A stretch of DNA of 22,804 nucleotides from an uncultured Clostridia bacterium (GCA_934157205.1 CAKPHJ010000019.1:1-22804), one strand, 5' to 3'; counted from the first letter of the stretch, positions 1-7,601 are shown. Translations and numbers: made by a program. Notes: generated by a model from the sequence alone, not told the origin.

Positions 1-117
1 ATCTTATAATAAGATATAATGTAACACTTATTTATATTGTATTTTTATCAAATAGAATTTACTTTTTCAATTGACCGAAAAAAATTGAGTTTAAAATGAA
101 TTTTTTGAATATTAAAC
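1..117. other. Left-edge noncoding stretch with a short palindrome
   Basis: No gene is visible here. Positions 1-15 form a perfect inverted repeat (ATCTTAT, one base, ATAAGAT), cut by the window edge, so its full extent is unknown. A weak pairing of TCAATT with AATTGA lies around 68-87, but no convincing T-tract follows it. It could be the end of an upstream transcript. No tRNA-Leu 3'-end copy, which would mark the left end of the mobile element, was found here. Confidence 0.4.
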
Positions 118-146
118 TTGCCAAAATTAACATAATGTGGTATAAT
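118..146 (+). promoter_or_regulatory. Sigma-A-type promoter with extended -10
   Basis: The -35 box TTGCCA (118-123), a 17-base spacer and the -10 box TATAAT (141-146) are preceded by TG one base upstream, which makes an extended -10. It reads into the gene at 200 with a leader of about 45 bases. The promoter is much closer to consensus than the foreign-looking gene would need, so strong expression is expected. Confidence 0.8.
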
Positions 147-199
147 GATATTGTATAGGTAGACACCTTACAGAAAAAATTTTTAAGGAGGCCACAACA

Positions 200-757
200 A
201 TGGCAAACATCATTCGTATTCACAAGCAGGCAGGTCAGAAGAAGGACGCAGTTCGGGTAACCACATTGACCGACATCCCCGAGTTTCTGAAGGAGACTAT
301 CAAGATTGAAGGTGAAAACCTGATTCTTGTATGTGTTGAAGGAACCGAAACCGCACCTCTGGGTTCAGTTATCGGCTATGAAGAATCTTCAAAAACCTCC
401 ACGGGATGGAACACTTGGTGCATCGGCAATGCTTCCACCAACCTCATCGAAATCGACGGAGTCTTTTACAAAAAGGCTACTGTCATGAAGGCTCAGGCTG
501 TTGATGAGGAGTATCCTGAATTCTTGGCAGGAGCTGAAATTTGCCACAATGATGACGGCTCTTGGACAATCAAGACAGATTGGGGTGAATCTACTGGCTT
601 CCCTGGTCAGGCATACTGGGTACTGTATGGTACAAAGGAGAATGGTACACCCGATGCAAATATCCTTACCAAAACCGAAAAGTCGTACAGAGATTACATC
701 GTATGCGACGAACAGGACGAGGATATCGGTTTCCTTTGCGAAATTGATCCTGCATAA
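200..757 (+). CDS. Unknown 185-residue protein, G+C-rich, probably foreign
   Basis: I do not recognise a family. The start is supported by AAGGAGG at 185-191, eight bases before the ATG. The product is acidic and soluble-looking, with no signal peptide or membrane segment. It is rich in Trp, Gly and Asp/Glu (for example GWNTWCIG near residue 69 and DDGSWTIKTDWG near 120) and ends in an acidic tail. Base composition is close to half G+C in the lines sampled, against roughly a quarter around it, and codons such as ACC, CTG, ATC and GGC are common. That points to recent transfer. It sits just outside the relaxase end of the decayed mobile element and may be its cargo. Codon 19 is CGG (254-256) in the zero frame, the only such case in the window. 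A +1 shift there would give GGG TAA, an immediate stop. Confidence 0.75.
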   Translation: MANIIRIHKQAGQKKDAVRVTTLTDIPEFLKETIKIEGENLILVCVEGTETAPLGSVIGYEESSKTSTGWNTWCIGNASTNLIEIDGVFYKKATVMKAQAVDEEYPEFLAGAEICHNDDGSWTIKTDWGESTGFPGQAYWVLYGTKENGTPDANILTKTEKSYRDYIVCDEQDEDIGFLCEIDPA

Positions 758-772
758 GTACTCCTCAAAAAT

Positions 773-840
773 CCTAATCTAATAGTCTCATTAGCTGATG
801 ATTAGGTTAAGCGTTCCCCATAGGAGCGCTTATTTCATTG
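773..840 (+). terminator. Tandem hairpins after the foreign gene
   Basis: Two hairpins follow the stop codon. CCTAATC (773-779) pairs with GATTAGG (800-806). AAGCGTTCC (809-817) pairs with GGAGCGCTT (823-831), with one G-T pair, followed by ATTTCATT. The T-tract is weak. The second hairpin is the better terminator candidate. Confidence 0.5.
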
Positions 841-842
841 TA

Positions 843-2124
843 TTATCTTTCTTTATATTTCTTCTTTTCCTTAACAATTTCTTTTGATTTTTCAACTTCA
901 AGTTGTTTTTGAAGTAAAATAGTCCTATTCTCAATTTCATAGCAGTTAACAATATCTTTATTGGTTTTCTTAATTAAATCCCTTAAATTGCCAATTTCGT
1001 GCGTAATTTTCTCTTTAATTTCCGGATTTGTTTCCTTATTTCTTTTTCTCCATAGATTTTCTCTTTTCCCTTTTAAAATTCTTACTTTCTCCTCTAAATT
1101 GTATCTATATGATTCAAGTTCTTCTAGATTACTAATTTTATTTTCAGATAGTAAAATAGTTTGTTGACTTAAACTGTCTAAATGTTTAATAGATATTTTC
1201 ATTTGTTTTGTAATTTGTATTCTATAATCTTTAAGCTCAATTTTTCGAGGTAGTGGGTCAATTCTTAATAATAAGCATATTAGAATATATAGAGCTGGAA
1301 GTTCTCTTAATTGATGTTCTCTTTGTTTTTTCTTGAATTTATTATATTCTTCAATACACATTTTATATTTTTTCTTTGGAATATACACCTGATTATAAAC
1401 CTTGTTTTCAATTCTATATTTTATCTTTTCTTTAGTATAATTATTTCCAAATAATTCTTGTGGTCTTACAATTTTGTAACTATTATCTCTTGAAATTATA
1501 AGACCTGTATCTTCATTTTCAGAAACATAATAACCTTTTGATTCTAGCTTTGATACAAATCCTTTATATGAATTTGAAGTGGATATTGCATCATCTATAT
1601 CTTTTTTTACTAATTGCATATATGGATTATTTTTAGCATATAGCTTGTAATATCCCTTATTCTTCCACGGAATTTTTATAATACTTAGACCATTTTCTCT
1701 ACATATAAAATCTGATGTTATTCTTATAAAATCCTTTGTTTCTCTATTACTATAAAACTTTTCCACTTTTAAAAGATACAGAATTTACAACTATATGGTT
1801 GTGTACATTATCTGTATTTAAATGAGTGGAAACCACAAATTGAAAGTCATCTCCAAATAGTTCTTTAGCATATTGTAAGCCTAGCTCATGGCATTTCTTT
1901 GGAGATATTTCTTTTCCGTCAAAAGATTGTATTAAATGGTAAGATATTATTCCATCTTCTTTATCAAATCTTTTCTTGGTATCTTGCATTTCAGAAATTG
2001 CAGTGTCTGGTCTGCAATTCACACCAGACACATACATCATCTTTTCAGTTTTTTCCCCATTCATAATATATTTAATTATCATATCTAATCTTGTTTTTCT
2101 TGATAAAAATTTAGTTACTGCCAT
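843..2124 (-). pseudogene. Relaxase (mobilization nuclease), frameshifted
   Basis: Relaxases nick oriT and pilot the strand in conjugative transfer. The first part (2124 to about 1755) opens with MAVTKFLSRKTRLD and carries the relaxase metal-binding motif HLNTDNVHNH (His-x-x-x-Asp-x-x-His-x-His). The second part starts in another frame with KFYSNRE and continues as about 300 residues ending in a basic, coiled-coil-like tail. The break is in the A-run of GGAAAAG, near 1757-1760. One extra A, or loss of two, explains it, since relatives read Ser-Gly-Lys(-Lys)-Phe-Tyr-Ser-Asn. No CGG codon is involved, so this differs from the recoding-like sites. The start at 2124 is chosen over 2178 because AGGAGAA lies just upstream (2128-2134). 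It overlaps the end of mobC by 14 bases, which implies co-translation. Confidence 0.85.
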
Positions 2125-2461
2125 AAATTCTCCTATTTTTTTTAGTAGGTGTAAGATAAAACTTTTGTAAATCATCAATCATATCATTAACTCTATTGGC
2201 AAGTGGATAATATTTATTATCATCAACATACTGATAAGTGTTCGCTACTCTTGCAAGTTGATTTATATTTACCGCAACACCTCTTAAATCATTTAGTATT
2301 TTATAAAAATTTTCATCTTGCTTTTCTTTTATTTGAGTGTCATTAATTACTAATCTAAAAAAAGAAGATTCAGATAGACCTGCTTTCATACATTTCTTTT
2401 TTAGTAATTCATTTTCTCTACTATTAAGCCATACTTGTTTTTTTATTGATCTAGTTCTCAT
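2111..2461 (-). CDS. mobC: MobC-family relaxosome accessory protein
   Basis: The 116-residue product resembles bacterial MobC (ribbon-helix-helix type). A basic N-terminus (RTRSIKKQVWLNSRENELLKKKC) leads into KAGLSESSFFRLVIND, then a helical region with the family's LNDLRGVAVNINQLARVAN segment around residues 57-75. MobC helps open oriT and recruits the relaxase. The gene lies directly upstream of the relaxase, overlapping it, and directly downstream of a structured region that may be oriT. GGAG at 2472-2475 is the ribosome binding site. It abuts the arm of the 11-bp stem at 2475-2554, so folding of the leader could limit translation. Confidence 0.85.
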   Translation of the reverse strand: MRTRSIKKQVWLNSRENELLKKKCMKAGLSESSFFRLVINDTQIKEKQDENFYKILNDLRGVAVNINQLARVANTYQYVDDNKYYPLANRVNDMIDDLQKFYLTPTKKNRRIYGSN

Positions 2462-2474
2462 AAATTATCATCTC

Positions 2475-2554
2475 CAATCCTTAAAATTTTTTTGTAAAAC
2501 TTTCCTAAAGTTTTGTTTAAAGTACAAATTTTGTAATTTGTGCTTTAAGGATTG
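2475..2554. other. Three-hairpin cloverleaf-like region, candidate oriT
   Basis: An outer perfect 11-bp stem (CAATCCTTAAA at 2475-2485 with TTTAAGGATTG at 2544-2554) encloses two inner hairpins: AAAACTTT/AAAGTTTT (2496-2503 and 2507-2514) and AAGTACAAATT/AATTTGTGCTT (2520-2530 and 2535-2545, one G-T pair). It lies between tnpV and mobC, where mobilizable elements usually carry oriT. It could instead be an RNA attenuator for mobC, since the outer arm touches the mobC ribosome binding site. Confidence 0.45.
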
Positions 2555-2568
2555 TACTACCTCACTTT

Positions 2569-2935
2569 TTAATCATAAATTAGTTCTTTTAGTACAATTT
2601 CTTCAGCTCTGTTTTTAATATTGTTCATTCTTCCGTACCCACTCAAGTTGATTATTTGCTTTTAATTCTTCAGTAACATTTTCTTGCTCTGCAAGTTGTT
2701 CTTTTATTAGGTTATCAACTCGCCTGTTTGTTTCTTCATCTACTTTTACTAAATGCTCGTGTAATTTATTATCAAGCAATAATTCTTTATATAAATTTCG
2801 TTTATAATTCTTTAGATAATTAAGTCTTAATAGTCCATATTTACCGAAATGTTTTCCTTTGGTTTCTTTACTTTCTTCTGGTATTGTTATATTAGGTAAA
2901 TAATAATCACCGCATTTTCTATATTCTAATTTCAT
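2569..2935 (-). CDS. tnpV: TnpV transposon-encoded protein, with CGG +1 shift site
   Basis: This matches the TnpV family, small proteins (about 120 residues) of unknown role carried by Clostridia and Lachnospiraceae transposons and integrative elements. The N-terminus MKLEYRKCGDYYLPNI and the core VTEELKANNQLEWV are typical. In the zero frame the protein ends six codons after a CGG at 2633-2635. Removing the C at 2635 restores Gly-Arg-Met-Asn-Asn-Ile and the usual ending AEEIVLKELIYD, stopping at 2569, for 121 residues. The whole length is 3n+1, consistent with a single extra base. The site reads GTA CGG AAG, almost the same as in ligA (GTT CGG AAG). Because the element is decayed, chance mutation is a real alternative. 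The start has GGAGAG at 2942-2947. Confidence 0.8.
2633..2635 (-). other. CGG codon at +1 frameshift site in tnpV
   Basis: The zero frame reads Val-CGG-AAG-AAT and stops soon after. Skipping the C (2635) reads Val-Gly-Arg-Met, matching the family. The context is GTA CGGA AGA. Confidence 0.6.
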
Positions 2936-2954
2936 AAAAATCTCTCCATTTCAT

Positions 2955-3430
2955 TTAAAAATTATTATTTGCATACAAGAAATCTAAATTATCATATTGT
3001 CTTTGTTCATAATTTTGAAAATTGTTTTTTTTCCTCTATTGTTATAATTATTATTGTTATAGTTAGGTCGTAAATTTTCCGTGTCCAGAGTCGTAGATTT
3101 TACGATTCGGGACTCGTAATTTTTACGAATCAGTTTTATTAAATCTTCATCATGGTCTATTTTTCCAACATATATTAGATTTGGTTTATTAGCTCCTTGT
3201 CTTTTTTCGTGTATTAGTTTACAGTCTTTTAATTGTTTAAAAGCTTTTGTAACAGTCTTATCAGATAAATCTAATCTTTCTTGTACTTCTTTTCTAGTGA
3301 ATATTAGAAAAATATCCCCATTTTCATCAACCCAATTGTTTTTAGCAAATAGAGAAAGCCTATTTAATAGAAATCCATATAATAATTTTCCTGCTGATTT
3401 TATTTTGCCTTTGTATTTCTTATTTAAGAA
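2955..3430 (-). pseudogene. RepA-type replication initiator remnant
   Basis: The reading frame from about 3418 down gives KSAGKLLYGFLLNRLSLFAKNNWVDENG..IFLIFTRKEVQ, followed by a winged-helix-like segment ending KRQGANKPNLIYVGK. This is the signature of the RepA N-terminal (replication initiator protein A) family found on Firmicutes plasmids and integrative elements. The N-terminus is missing: a stop lies just upstream and the sequence runs into integrase homology on the other strand. Near the end, a run of eight A residues (T at 3025-3032) breaks the frame. The zero frame stops at 2982. The shifted frame gives the expected tail NYEQRQYDNLDFLYANNNF, stopping at 2955. No CGG is involved. Confidence 0.75.
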
Positions 3431-3431
3431 T

Positions 3432-4634
3432 AAGACTTTTTATACGGTATTAACTTACTATGTAGAAGGCTCAAGAAAATAAAAATGGGTATCTACTGGG
3501 ATTAAAGAACACGAGAGTAAGAAAAAAGCTGAAAAGAAACTTATTCAAATAAGAGATGAATTTATAAATAAATTAGAAACAATTACAACTATCAAAACAG
3601 AAGATAAAAAAGTACAAATATCATTTTCAGACTTTATGATTAAATGGCTTGATATGATAAAACATCAAGTTGAAGAATCTACATATACAGGTTATAAAAG
3701 ACAAATTGAAGGCAGAACAAAAGAATATTTTACTAAAAATCCAGTAATGCTAGAAGATTTGAAACCAGTGCATATTTTAGATTTTTATAATTGGTTATAT
3801 TCACAAGGGCTTAAAGGAAATACAGTTGTAAAATATCATGCTAATATTAGAAAAGCATTAGATTATGCAGTACAAACAGACTTAATACAAAGTAATCCAG
3901 CTATAAAAGTTGGTAGACCACAACAAGAACAATTTATTGCTGACTATTATAATGAAGATGAATTAAACAATTTATTCAAAGTAGTAAAAGACACGCCTTT
4001 AGAATTAATTGTTTATTTAACTGCTTTCTATGGATTACGAAGAAGTGAAGTTTTAGGTATTAGGTGGTCTGCAATAGATTTTGAAAATAAAACAATTACA
4101 ATAAATCATAAAGTAGTAACAGTTACAGATGAAAATAAAAATAGTAAAACAAAAACTAAAACTATTACAAAAAGAAAAACAAAGAATAAATCCAGTTATA
4201 GAACATTACCTTTATTTAAAGAAATTGAAGAACTTTTACTATACACTAGAAAAATGCAAGAATACTATATGTCTATATTTAAAGAAAGTTACAATAAACA
4301 ATTTAAAGATTTCGTTTGTGTAGATGAAATGGGAAATTTAAGAAAACCTGACTATGTAAGTCATAAATTTAAAGAAATTTTAAAGAAGAATGGTTTGAGA
4401 AAAATAAGATTTCACGATTTAAGACACAGTTGTGCTACATTACTTTTGAAAAAAGGAATATCTTTAAGAGAAATACAAGATTGGCTAGGACATTCAAGTT
4501 CTAAAACAACAGAAAGATATGCACATTTAGATTCGAGTACAAAAATCAAATCTGCTACAGCTATTGAAAATGCATTAAGTTTTAATGGCAATAAAAAAGA
4601 TATATTAGATCTGGACTCTAATATACCTAAATAA
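3432..4634 (+). pseudogene. int: Tyrosine recombinase / integrase, N-terminally damaged
   Basis: Tn916-like tyrosine recombinase. The core-binding domain starts around 3620 (SDFMIKWLDMIKHQVEESTYTGYKRQIE). The catalytic domain shows the first Arg in FYGLRRSEVLGIRW, the HDLRHSCATLLLKKG box (His-x-x-Arg), the LGHSSSKTTERYAH box and its nucleophilic Tyr. Upstream homology in the same frame (FYTVLTYYVEGSRK, then KWVSTGIKEHESKKKAEKKL) is interrupted by an in-frame TAA at 3480-3482, where relatives usually have Gln or Arg. The first residues of the arm-binding domain are lost at the junction with rep. An ATG at 3636 could give a 332-residue product but has no ribosome binding site and lacks the arm-binding domain, so activity is doubtful. 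The gene ends beside tRNA-Leu, the likely target. Confidence 0.85.
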
Positions 4635-4649
4635 TTAAGTATTTTCCAA

Positions 4650-4690
4650 AATTGTTAGAAATTTGTTAGAAAATTCTAGCAATTTTATTA
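4650..4690 (+). terminator. Hairpin after the integrase
   Basis: AATTGTTAGAA (4650-4660) pairs with TTCTAGCAATT (4674-4684, one wobble pair), followed by TTATTATA. The loop repeats TTGTTAGAAA. It sits 15 bases after the integrase stop. Confidence 0.55.
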
Positions 4691-4730
4691 TAAAAGCACC
4701 AAGTCATATCTTACGAAAAGCTTGGTGCTC
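4691..4730 (-). terminator. Terminator of tRNA-Leu
   Basis: AGCACCAAG (4695-4703) and CTTGGTGCT (4721-4729) form a perfect 9-bp stem. On the minus strand it is followed by TTTTATAAT, a few bases after the tRNA CCA end. It may be native or brought by the element. Confidence 0.7.
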
Positions 4731-4733
4731 TTA

Positions 4734-4821
4734 TGGTGCAGATGGCCGGAATCGAACCGGCACGGTTTATTCAACCGCAGGATTTTAAGTCCTGTGCGTC
4801 TACCAGTTCCGCCACATCTGC
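4734..4821 (-). tRNA. tRNA-Leu (anticodon UAA)
   Basis: Acceptor stem GCAGATG/CATCTGC with encoded CCA (4734-4736), D arm TGGCGGAACTGGTAGACGC, anticodon stem-loop AGGACTTAAAATCCT giving UAA, a long variable arm of the class II type, and T-loop GGTTCGATTCC. The length of 88 bases fits tRNA-Leu. Its 3' end faces the integrase of the mobile element and is the probable attachment site. Confidence 0.95.
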
Positions 4822-4860
4822 ATTTAATATTTAAACTGGTTTGCCCTAACGACAATATGA

Positions 4861-4889
4861 ATTATAATATTAATTTTATAATTTGTCAA
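4861..4889 (-). promoter_or_regulatory. Consensus promoter of tRNA-Leu
   Basis: Perfect -35 TTGACA (complement of 4884-4889), 17-base spacer, perfect -10 TATAAT (4861-4866), about 40 bases upstream of the tRNA. Confidence 0.85.
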
Positions 4890-4985
4890 CAGTTTTTTTG
4901 AATTTTTTTTAATTTCCATCAAAATTTATTTTACTTTTACAATTTACCGATTTATCAAATTTTTATTATCAATAATGCAACATTC

Positions 4986-5025
4986 CAGACTAAAATTATT
5001 CTGTTTATATTTCAATTTTAGTCTG
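4986..5025. repeat. Perfect 12-bp inverted repeat
   Basis: CAGACTAAAATT (4986-4997) and AATTTTAGTCTG (5014-5025) flank a 16-base loop. It lies 20 bases downstream of the BspA-like gene, so it may end that transcript or protect its 3' end, although no T-tract follows on either strand. Confidence 0.6.
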
Positions 5026-5044
5026 AACAGTAAAAATATTGTTC

Positions 5045-6427
5045 TTAATTATACTCTGTCACATTACTTATATTACAATAATCAAACATATAATTATTTA
5101 ATTCTGCCATTTTCCATTTATTACTTGTTACCATTATTTGAGTTAATTTACTACATCTATTAAACATATAACACATATCAGTTACATTATTTGTATCAAA
5201 ATTTCTCAAATCTAATTCAGTTAAATTAAAGCATCTTTGGAACATTGTTCTCATAGTGGTAACATTTTTAGTATCAAAATTAGTAACATCTATTTTTTCT
5301 AAATTGTTGCAATAACCAAACATTCCCAACATAGTTGTTACGACTGATGTATTAAAATTATTTGTTCCAAATATATTAGTAATTTTGCTACATTTATAAA
5401 ACATATATGACATATTTGTAACTTTAGATGTATTAAAATTTGAAACATCTATTGTTTCTAAGCTACTACATCTGTTAAACATAGACTGCATACTAGTAAC
5501 ATTTTCAGTATCAAAATTAGTAACATCTATGCTATTTAATTGATTGCAATCGTAAAACATACAATACATACTAGTAACATTTCCTGTATCAAAACTAGAT
5601 ACGTCTATATTTTTTAACATATTACAACCAAAAAACATACAATACATTGTTTGGGTATTTGATGTATCAAAATTGGATACATTAACATTTAATAATTTAT
5701 TACAATTTCCAAATAAACCTAACATACTATTTACAACTGTTGTATCAATATTTTCTATATTTTCGATATCTGTTAAATTAATACAATTAAAAAACCAACA
5801 TTCCATACTTTCTGGAACAATTTTATCTTTAATTTCAACTTTAATTATTTCTGATGTATCTGCATACCATGGTGTATCAGCTGTTTTTTGTTTTACATTA
5901 TATTTATATAAACAACCTTTTATGTTTCCATAACTTTTTTCCATGCCTTCTAGTTCTTTTGAACTAAATATTAATGTATTATTATTCAAGTATACATATA
6001 TATCACTAATCTCTGGTATTTCTTTTATAGATACAATTCCGTCTTTATTTATTAAATATGTATTATGAACACCTTTAACAGTCCATGGTCCTTTAATTCC
6101 TCCCGTTATTTCACTATTTTTTATTAATTCACTATTTCTTACAGCATCTTTTATTCTTTGTTTGTTTAGAACATTGTTTCCATTAATTTTTGCTTCATAT
6201 ACGGCAAGTTCTATTAGTTCTTTTTCTCCTTTTTGTTCTGTTTCAACATTTGAACTGTTAGCCTTATTTATTATTCCATTGTCTCCTATTAATACATTAA
6301 TTGTTACAATTGATAAAATTAAAAGTACAATAATTGTTAATATTAGTGCTATTAACGTTATACCTTTATTATTTTGTGTATATTGATAATTTTCATTTGA
6401 TTTTTTACATTTATTTTTCATCTTCAA
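5045..6427 (-). CDS. BspA-like leucine-rich-repeat surface protein with prepilin-like leader
   Basis: The 460-residue product starts with a basic, polar stretch of 22 residues ending in Lys-Gly. A hydrophobic segment, ITLIALILTIIVLLILSIVT (about 23-42), resembles the type IV prepilin cleavage/methylation signal, but the conserved Glu at +5 is replaced by Ala. The middle (about 60-210) has no recognised domain. From about residue 208 there are some nine imperfect repeats of 23 residues, consensus MFxxCxxLxxIDVSNFDTxNVTxM, the BspA/DUF285 type of leucine-rich repeat seen on surface proteins of gut and oral bacteria. The protein is presumably membrane-anchored or exported, with repeats outside. 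Binding of host or bacterial ligands is an inference from the family. GGGGA lies upstream as ribosome binding site, and the gene has its own promoter. Confidence 0.8.
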   Translation of the reverse strand: MKMKNKCKKSNENYQYTQNNKGITLIALILTIIVLLILSIVTINVLIGDNGIINKANSSNVETEQKGEKELIELAVYEAKINGNNVLNKQRIKDAVRNSELIKNSEITGGIKGPWTVKGVHNTYLINKDGIVSIKEIPEISDIYVYLNNNTLIFSSKELEGMEKSYGNIKGCLYKYNVKQKTADTPWYADTSEIIKVEIKDKIVPESMECWFFNCINLTDIENIENIDTTVVNSMLGLFGNCNKLLNVNVSNFDTSNTQTMYCMFFGCNMLKNIDVSSFDTGNVTSMYCMFYDCNQLNSIDVTNFDTENVTSMQSMFNRCSSLETIDVSNFNTSKVTNMSYMFYKCSKITNIFGTNNFNTSVVTTMLGMFGYCNNLEKIDVTNFDTKNVTTMRTMFQRCFNLTELDLRNFDTNNVTDMCYMFNRCSKLTQIMVTSNKWKMAELNNYMFDYCNISNVTEYN

Positions 6428-6464
6428 TTATCCCCTAAAAAATTTTCTAATCTAATTTTATTCT

Positions 6465-6493
6465 ACTATAGCATTTAATTGTAAAAATCTCAA
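6465..6493 (-). promoter_or_regulatory. Promoter of the BspA-like gene
   Basis: -35 TTGAGA (complement of 6488-6493), 17-base spacer, -10 TATAGT (6465-6470) with TG one base upstream (extended -10). It lies about 38 bases before the start codon. Confidence 0.7.
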
Positions 6494-6578
6494 TACTTTT
6501 ATATTATATTTTTTTAAACTAAAAATAACTTTTACAACTTACATTATTCTACAAAATTGTATTTATATTTTCACCTAT

Positions 6579-7449
6579 TTACAAACTTAAATCCAAATAA
6601 TTCATTGCTATATTTGCACCACATTTTATTAAATGATTCGTGCCTACTGAATTAATAGAATTGATATTTCCGTGGAACGGCATAAACTTCTCTTCCTTGT
6701 TCTAATGCAAAATCAACAGTTAACATCGTTCCGCTTCTCTCTTTTGCTTCAATCACAAGAATTTTTTCACATAGTCCACTTATTATTCTATTTCTAGCTG
6801 GGAAATTCATTTTTTCTGGCTTTGTACCTAATGGATATTCTGAAATAATTGAGCCTCCTAATGCTATTATTTTTTTTTGCAACTGTTCATTTTCTTTAGG
6901 ATATATCATATCCAAACCATTTCCTACAACTGCAATAGTTTTTCCATTTGCTGCTAAAGCTCCAATATGTGCAAAACTATCAATTCCTCTTGCTAATCCA
7001 CTTACTATGTTAATATTATTTTTAGCTAAATTATATGAAAAATATTCTGCAGATTTCTTTCCATACTCTGTTGCATTTCTGCAACCGATTATTGCTATAG
7101 ATTTTTCATTTAATATATTCATATTTCCTTTTATATATAAACTTATAGGATAATCATATATTTGTTTCAAATATTGTGGATACTCTTTATCATTTACTGA
7201 TATTATATTTATATTGTTTTTTTCCATATATTTTATATGATTTTTTAATACATTTTTTGAACTTTTATCAACTATATTGTTTGCTATATTTTCTCCAATA
7301 TTAAAGTTTTGTATTAGTTCTTCTTTGCTTAATTTATAAATATTTTTTGGATTTTTATATTTATTTAGTAATTGTTGTTTTCTCTTTATACCTAAATGTT
7401 TTATTAAAGAAAACCAAACCCAATATTTTTTATTTTCTAAATTTTTCAT
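6579..7449 (-). CDS. dprA: DprA DNA-processing protein, with CGG +1 shift site
   Basis: DprA loads RecA on incoming single-stranded DNA during transformation. The Rossmann-like core shows AIIGCRNATEYGKKSA, VSGLARGIDSFAH, VVGNGLDMIYPKEN, FPARNRIISGL and EAKERSGTMLTVDFALEQGREVYAVP. An N-terminal helical part (1-60) resembles the usual SAM/HhH region. The zero frame ends at 6652, just after Val-Pro-CGG, giving a wrong six-residue tail. Skipping the C at 6672 restores Val-Pro-Gly-Asn-Ile and continues NSVGTNHLIKCGANI to a stop at 6579 (289 residues). The span is 3n+1, so exactly one base is extra. All core motifs are intact and nothing else is damaged, which argues against a decaying pseudogene. 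The gene precedes the BspA-like gene and follows folD with its own upstream spacer. Confidence 0.9.
6670..6672 (-). other. CGG codon at +1 frameshift site in dprA
   Basis: The zero frame reads GTT CCA CGG AAA TAT, stopping five codons after CGG. Skipping C6672 reads Pro-GGA-AAT-ATC, the highly conserved Pro-Gly-Asn of DprA. Confidence 0.75.
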
Positions 7450-7560
7450 TATTAATGTTTCTCTCCATTCTTGAATTTTTGTGTATAAAACAAAAGTAGT
7501 TATAAAGACAATTATAGCTTTTATATAATATTAAAATATAAGTATGACTTCATTAATAAA

Positions 7561-7599
7561 TACAAAAATAGAGCATTATTATTAATGCCCTATTTTTGT
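7561..7599 (-). terminator. Terminator of the ligA-valS-folD operon
   Basis: AAAAATAGAGCATTA (7564-7578) pairs with TAATGCCCTATTTTT (7583-7597), a long A/T-closed stem followed on the minus strand by a T-rich stretch. It begins right at the folD stop codon. Confidence 0.8.
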
Positions 7600-7601
7600 A
7601 T

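Larger units (their letters stand above)
843..4734. mobile_element. Decayed integrative mobilizable element next to tRNA-Leu
   Basis: A MobC-type relaxosome protein, a relaxase, TnpV, a RepA-type initiator remnant and a tyrosine recombinase form a module typical of Firmicutes mobilizable elements. The integrase 3' end lies about 100 bases from the 3' end of tRNA-Leu (CCA at 4734-4736), the usual landing site for such integrases. The relaxase and rep are frameshifted in A-runs, the integrase has a premature stop, and both rep and integrase lack their N-termini at a shared junction near 3420-3438. It is therefore probably immobile. The left boundary is not resolved: no second copy of the tRNA 3' end is present, so the left end may lie outside the window and include the gene at 200-757. 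Confidence 0.75.

Noticed and set aside
1..840. Left attachment site of the mobile element (copy of the tRNA-Leu 3' end)
   Set aside because: No copy of the T-arm or acceptor sequence of tRNA-Leu is found on either strand in this stretch.
1755..1762. Relaxase break as another programmed frameshift
   Set aside because: It lies in an A-run (GGAAAAG) with no CGG and no Gly codon being restored by one skipped C, and other genes of the element are also broken. Decay is the simpler explanation.
3025..3032. Rep break at eight A residues as programmed slippage
   Set aside because: An A8 run can slip, but the gene has also lost its N-terminus, so it is a remnant either way.
3636..4634. Integrase as an intact 332-residue gene starting at 3636
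   Set aside because: Homology continues upstream in the same frame across a TAA at 3480-3482, and the ATG at 3636 has no ribosome binding site.
5100..5760. CRISPR-like or satellite repeat
   Set aside because: The periodic DNA similarity, about 69 bases apart, is in frame and encodes the 23-residue BspA-type repeats.
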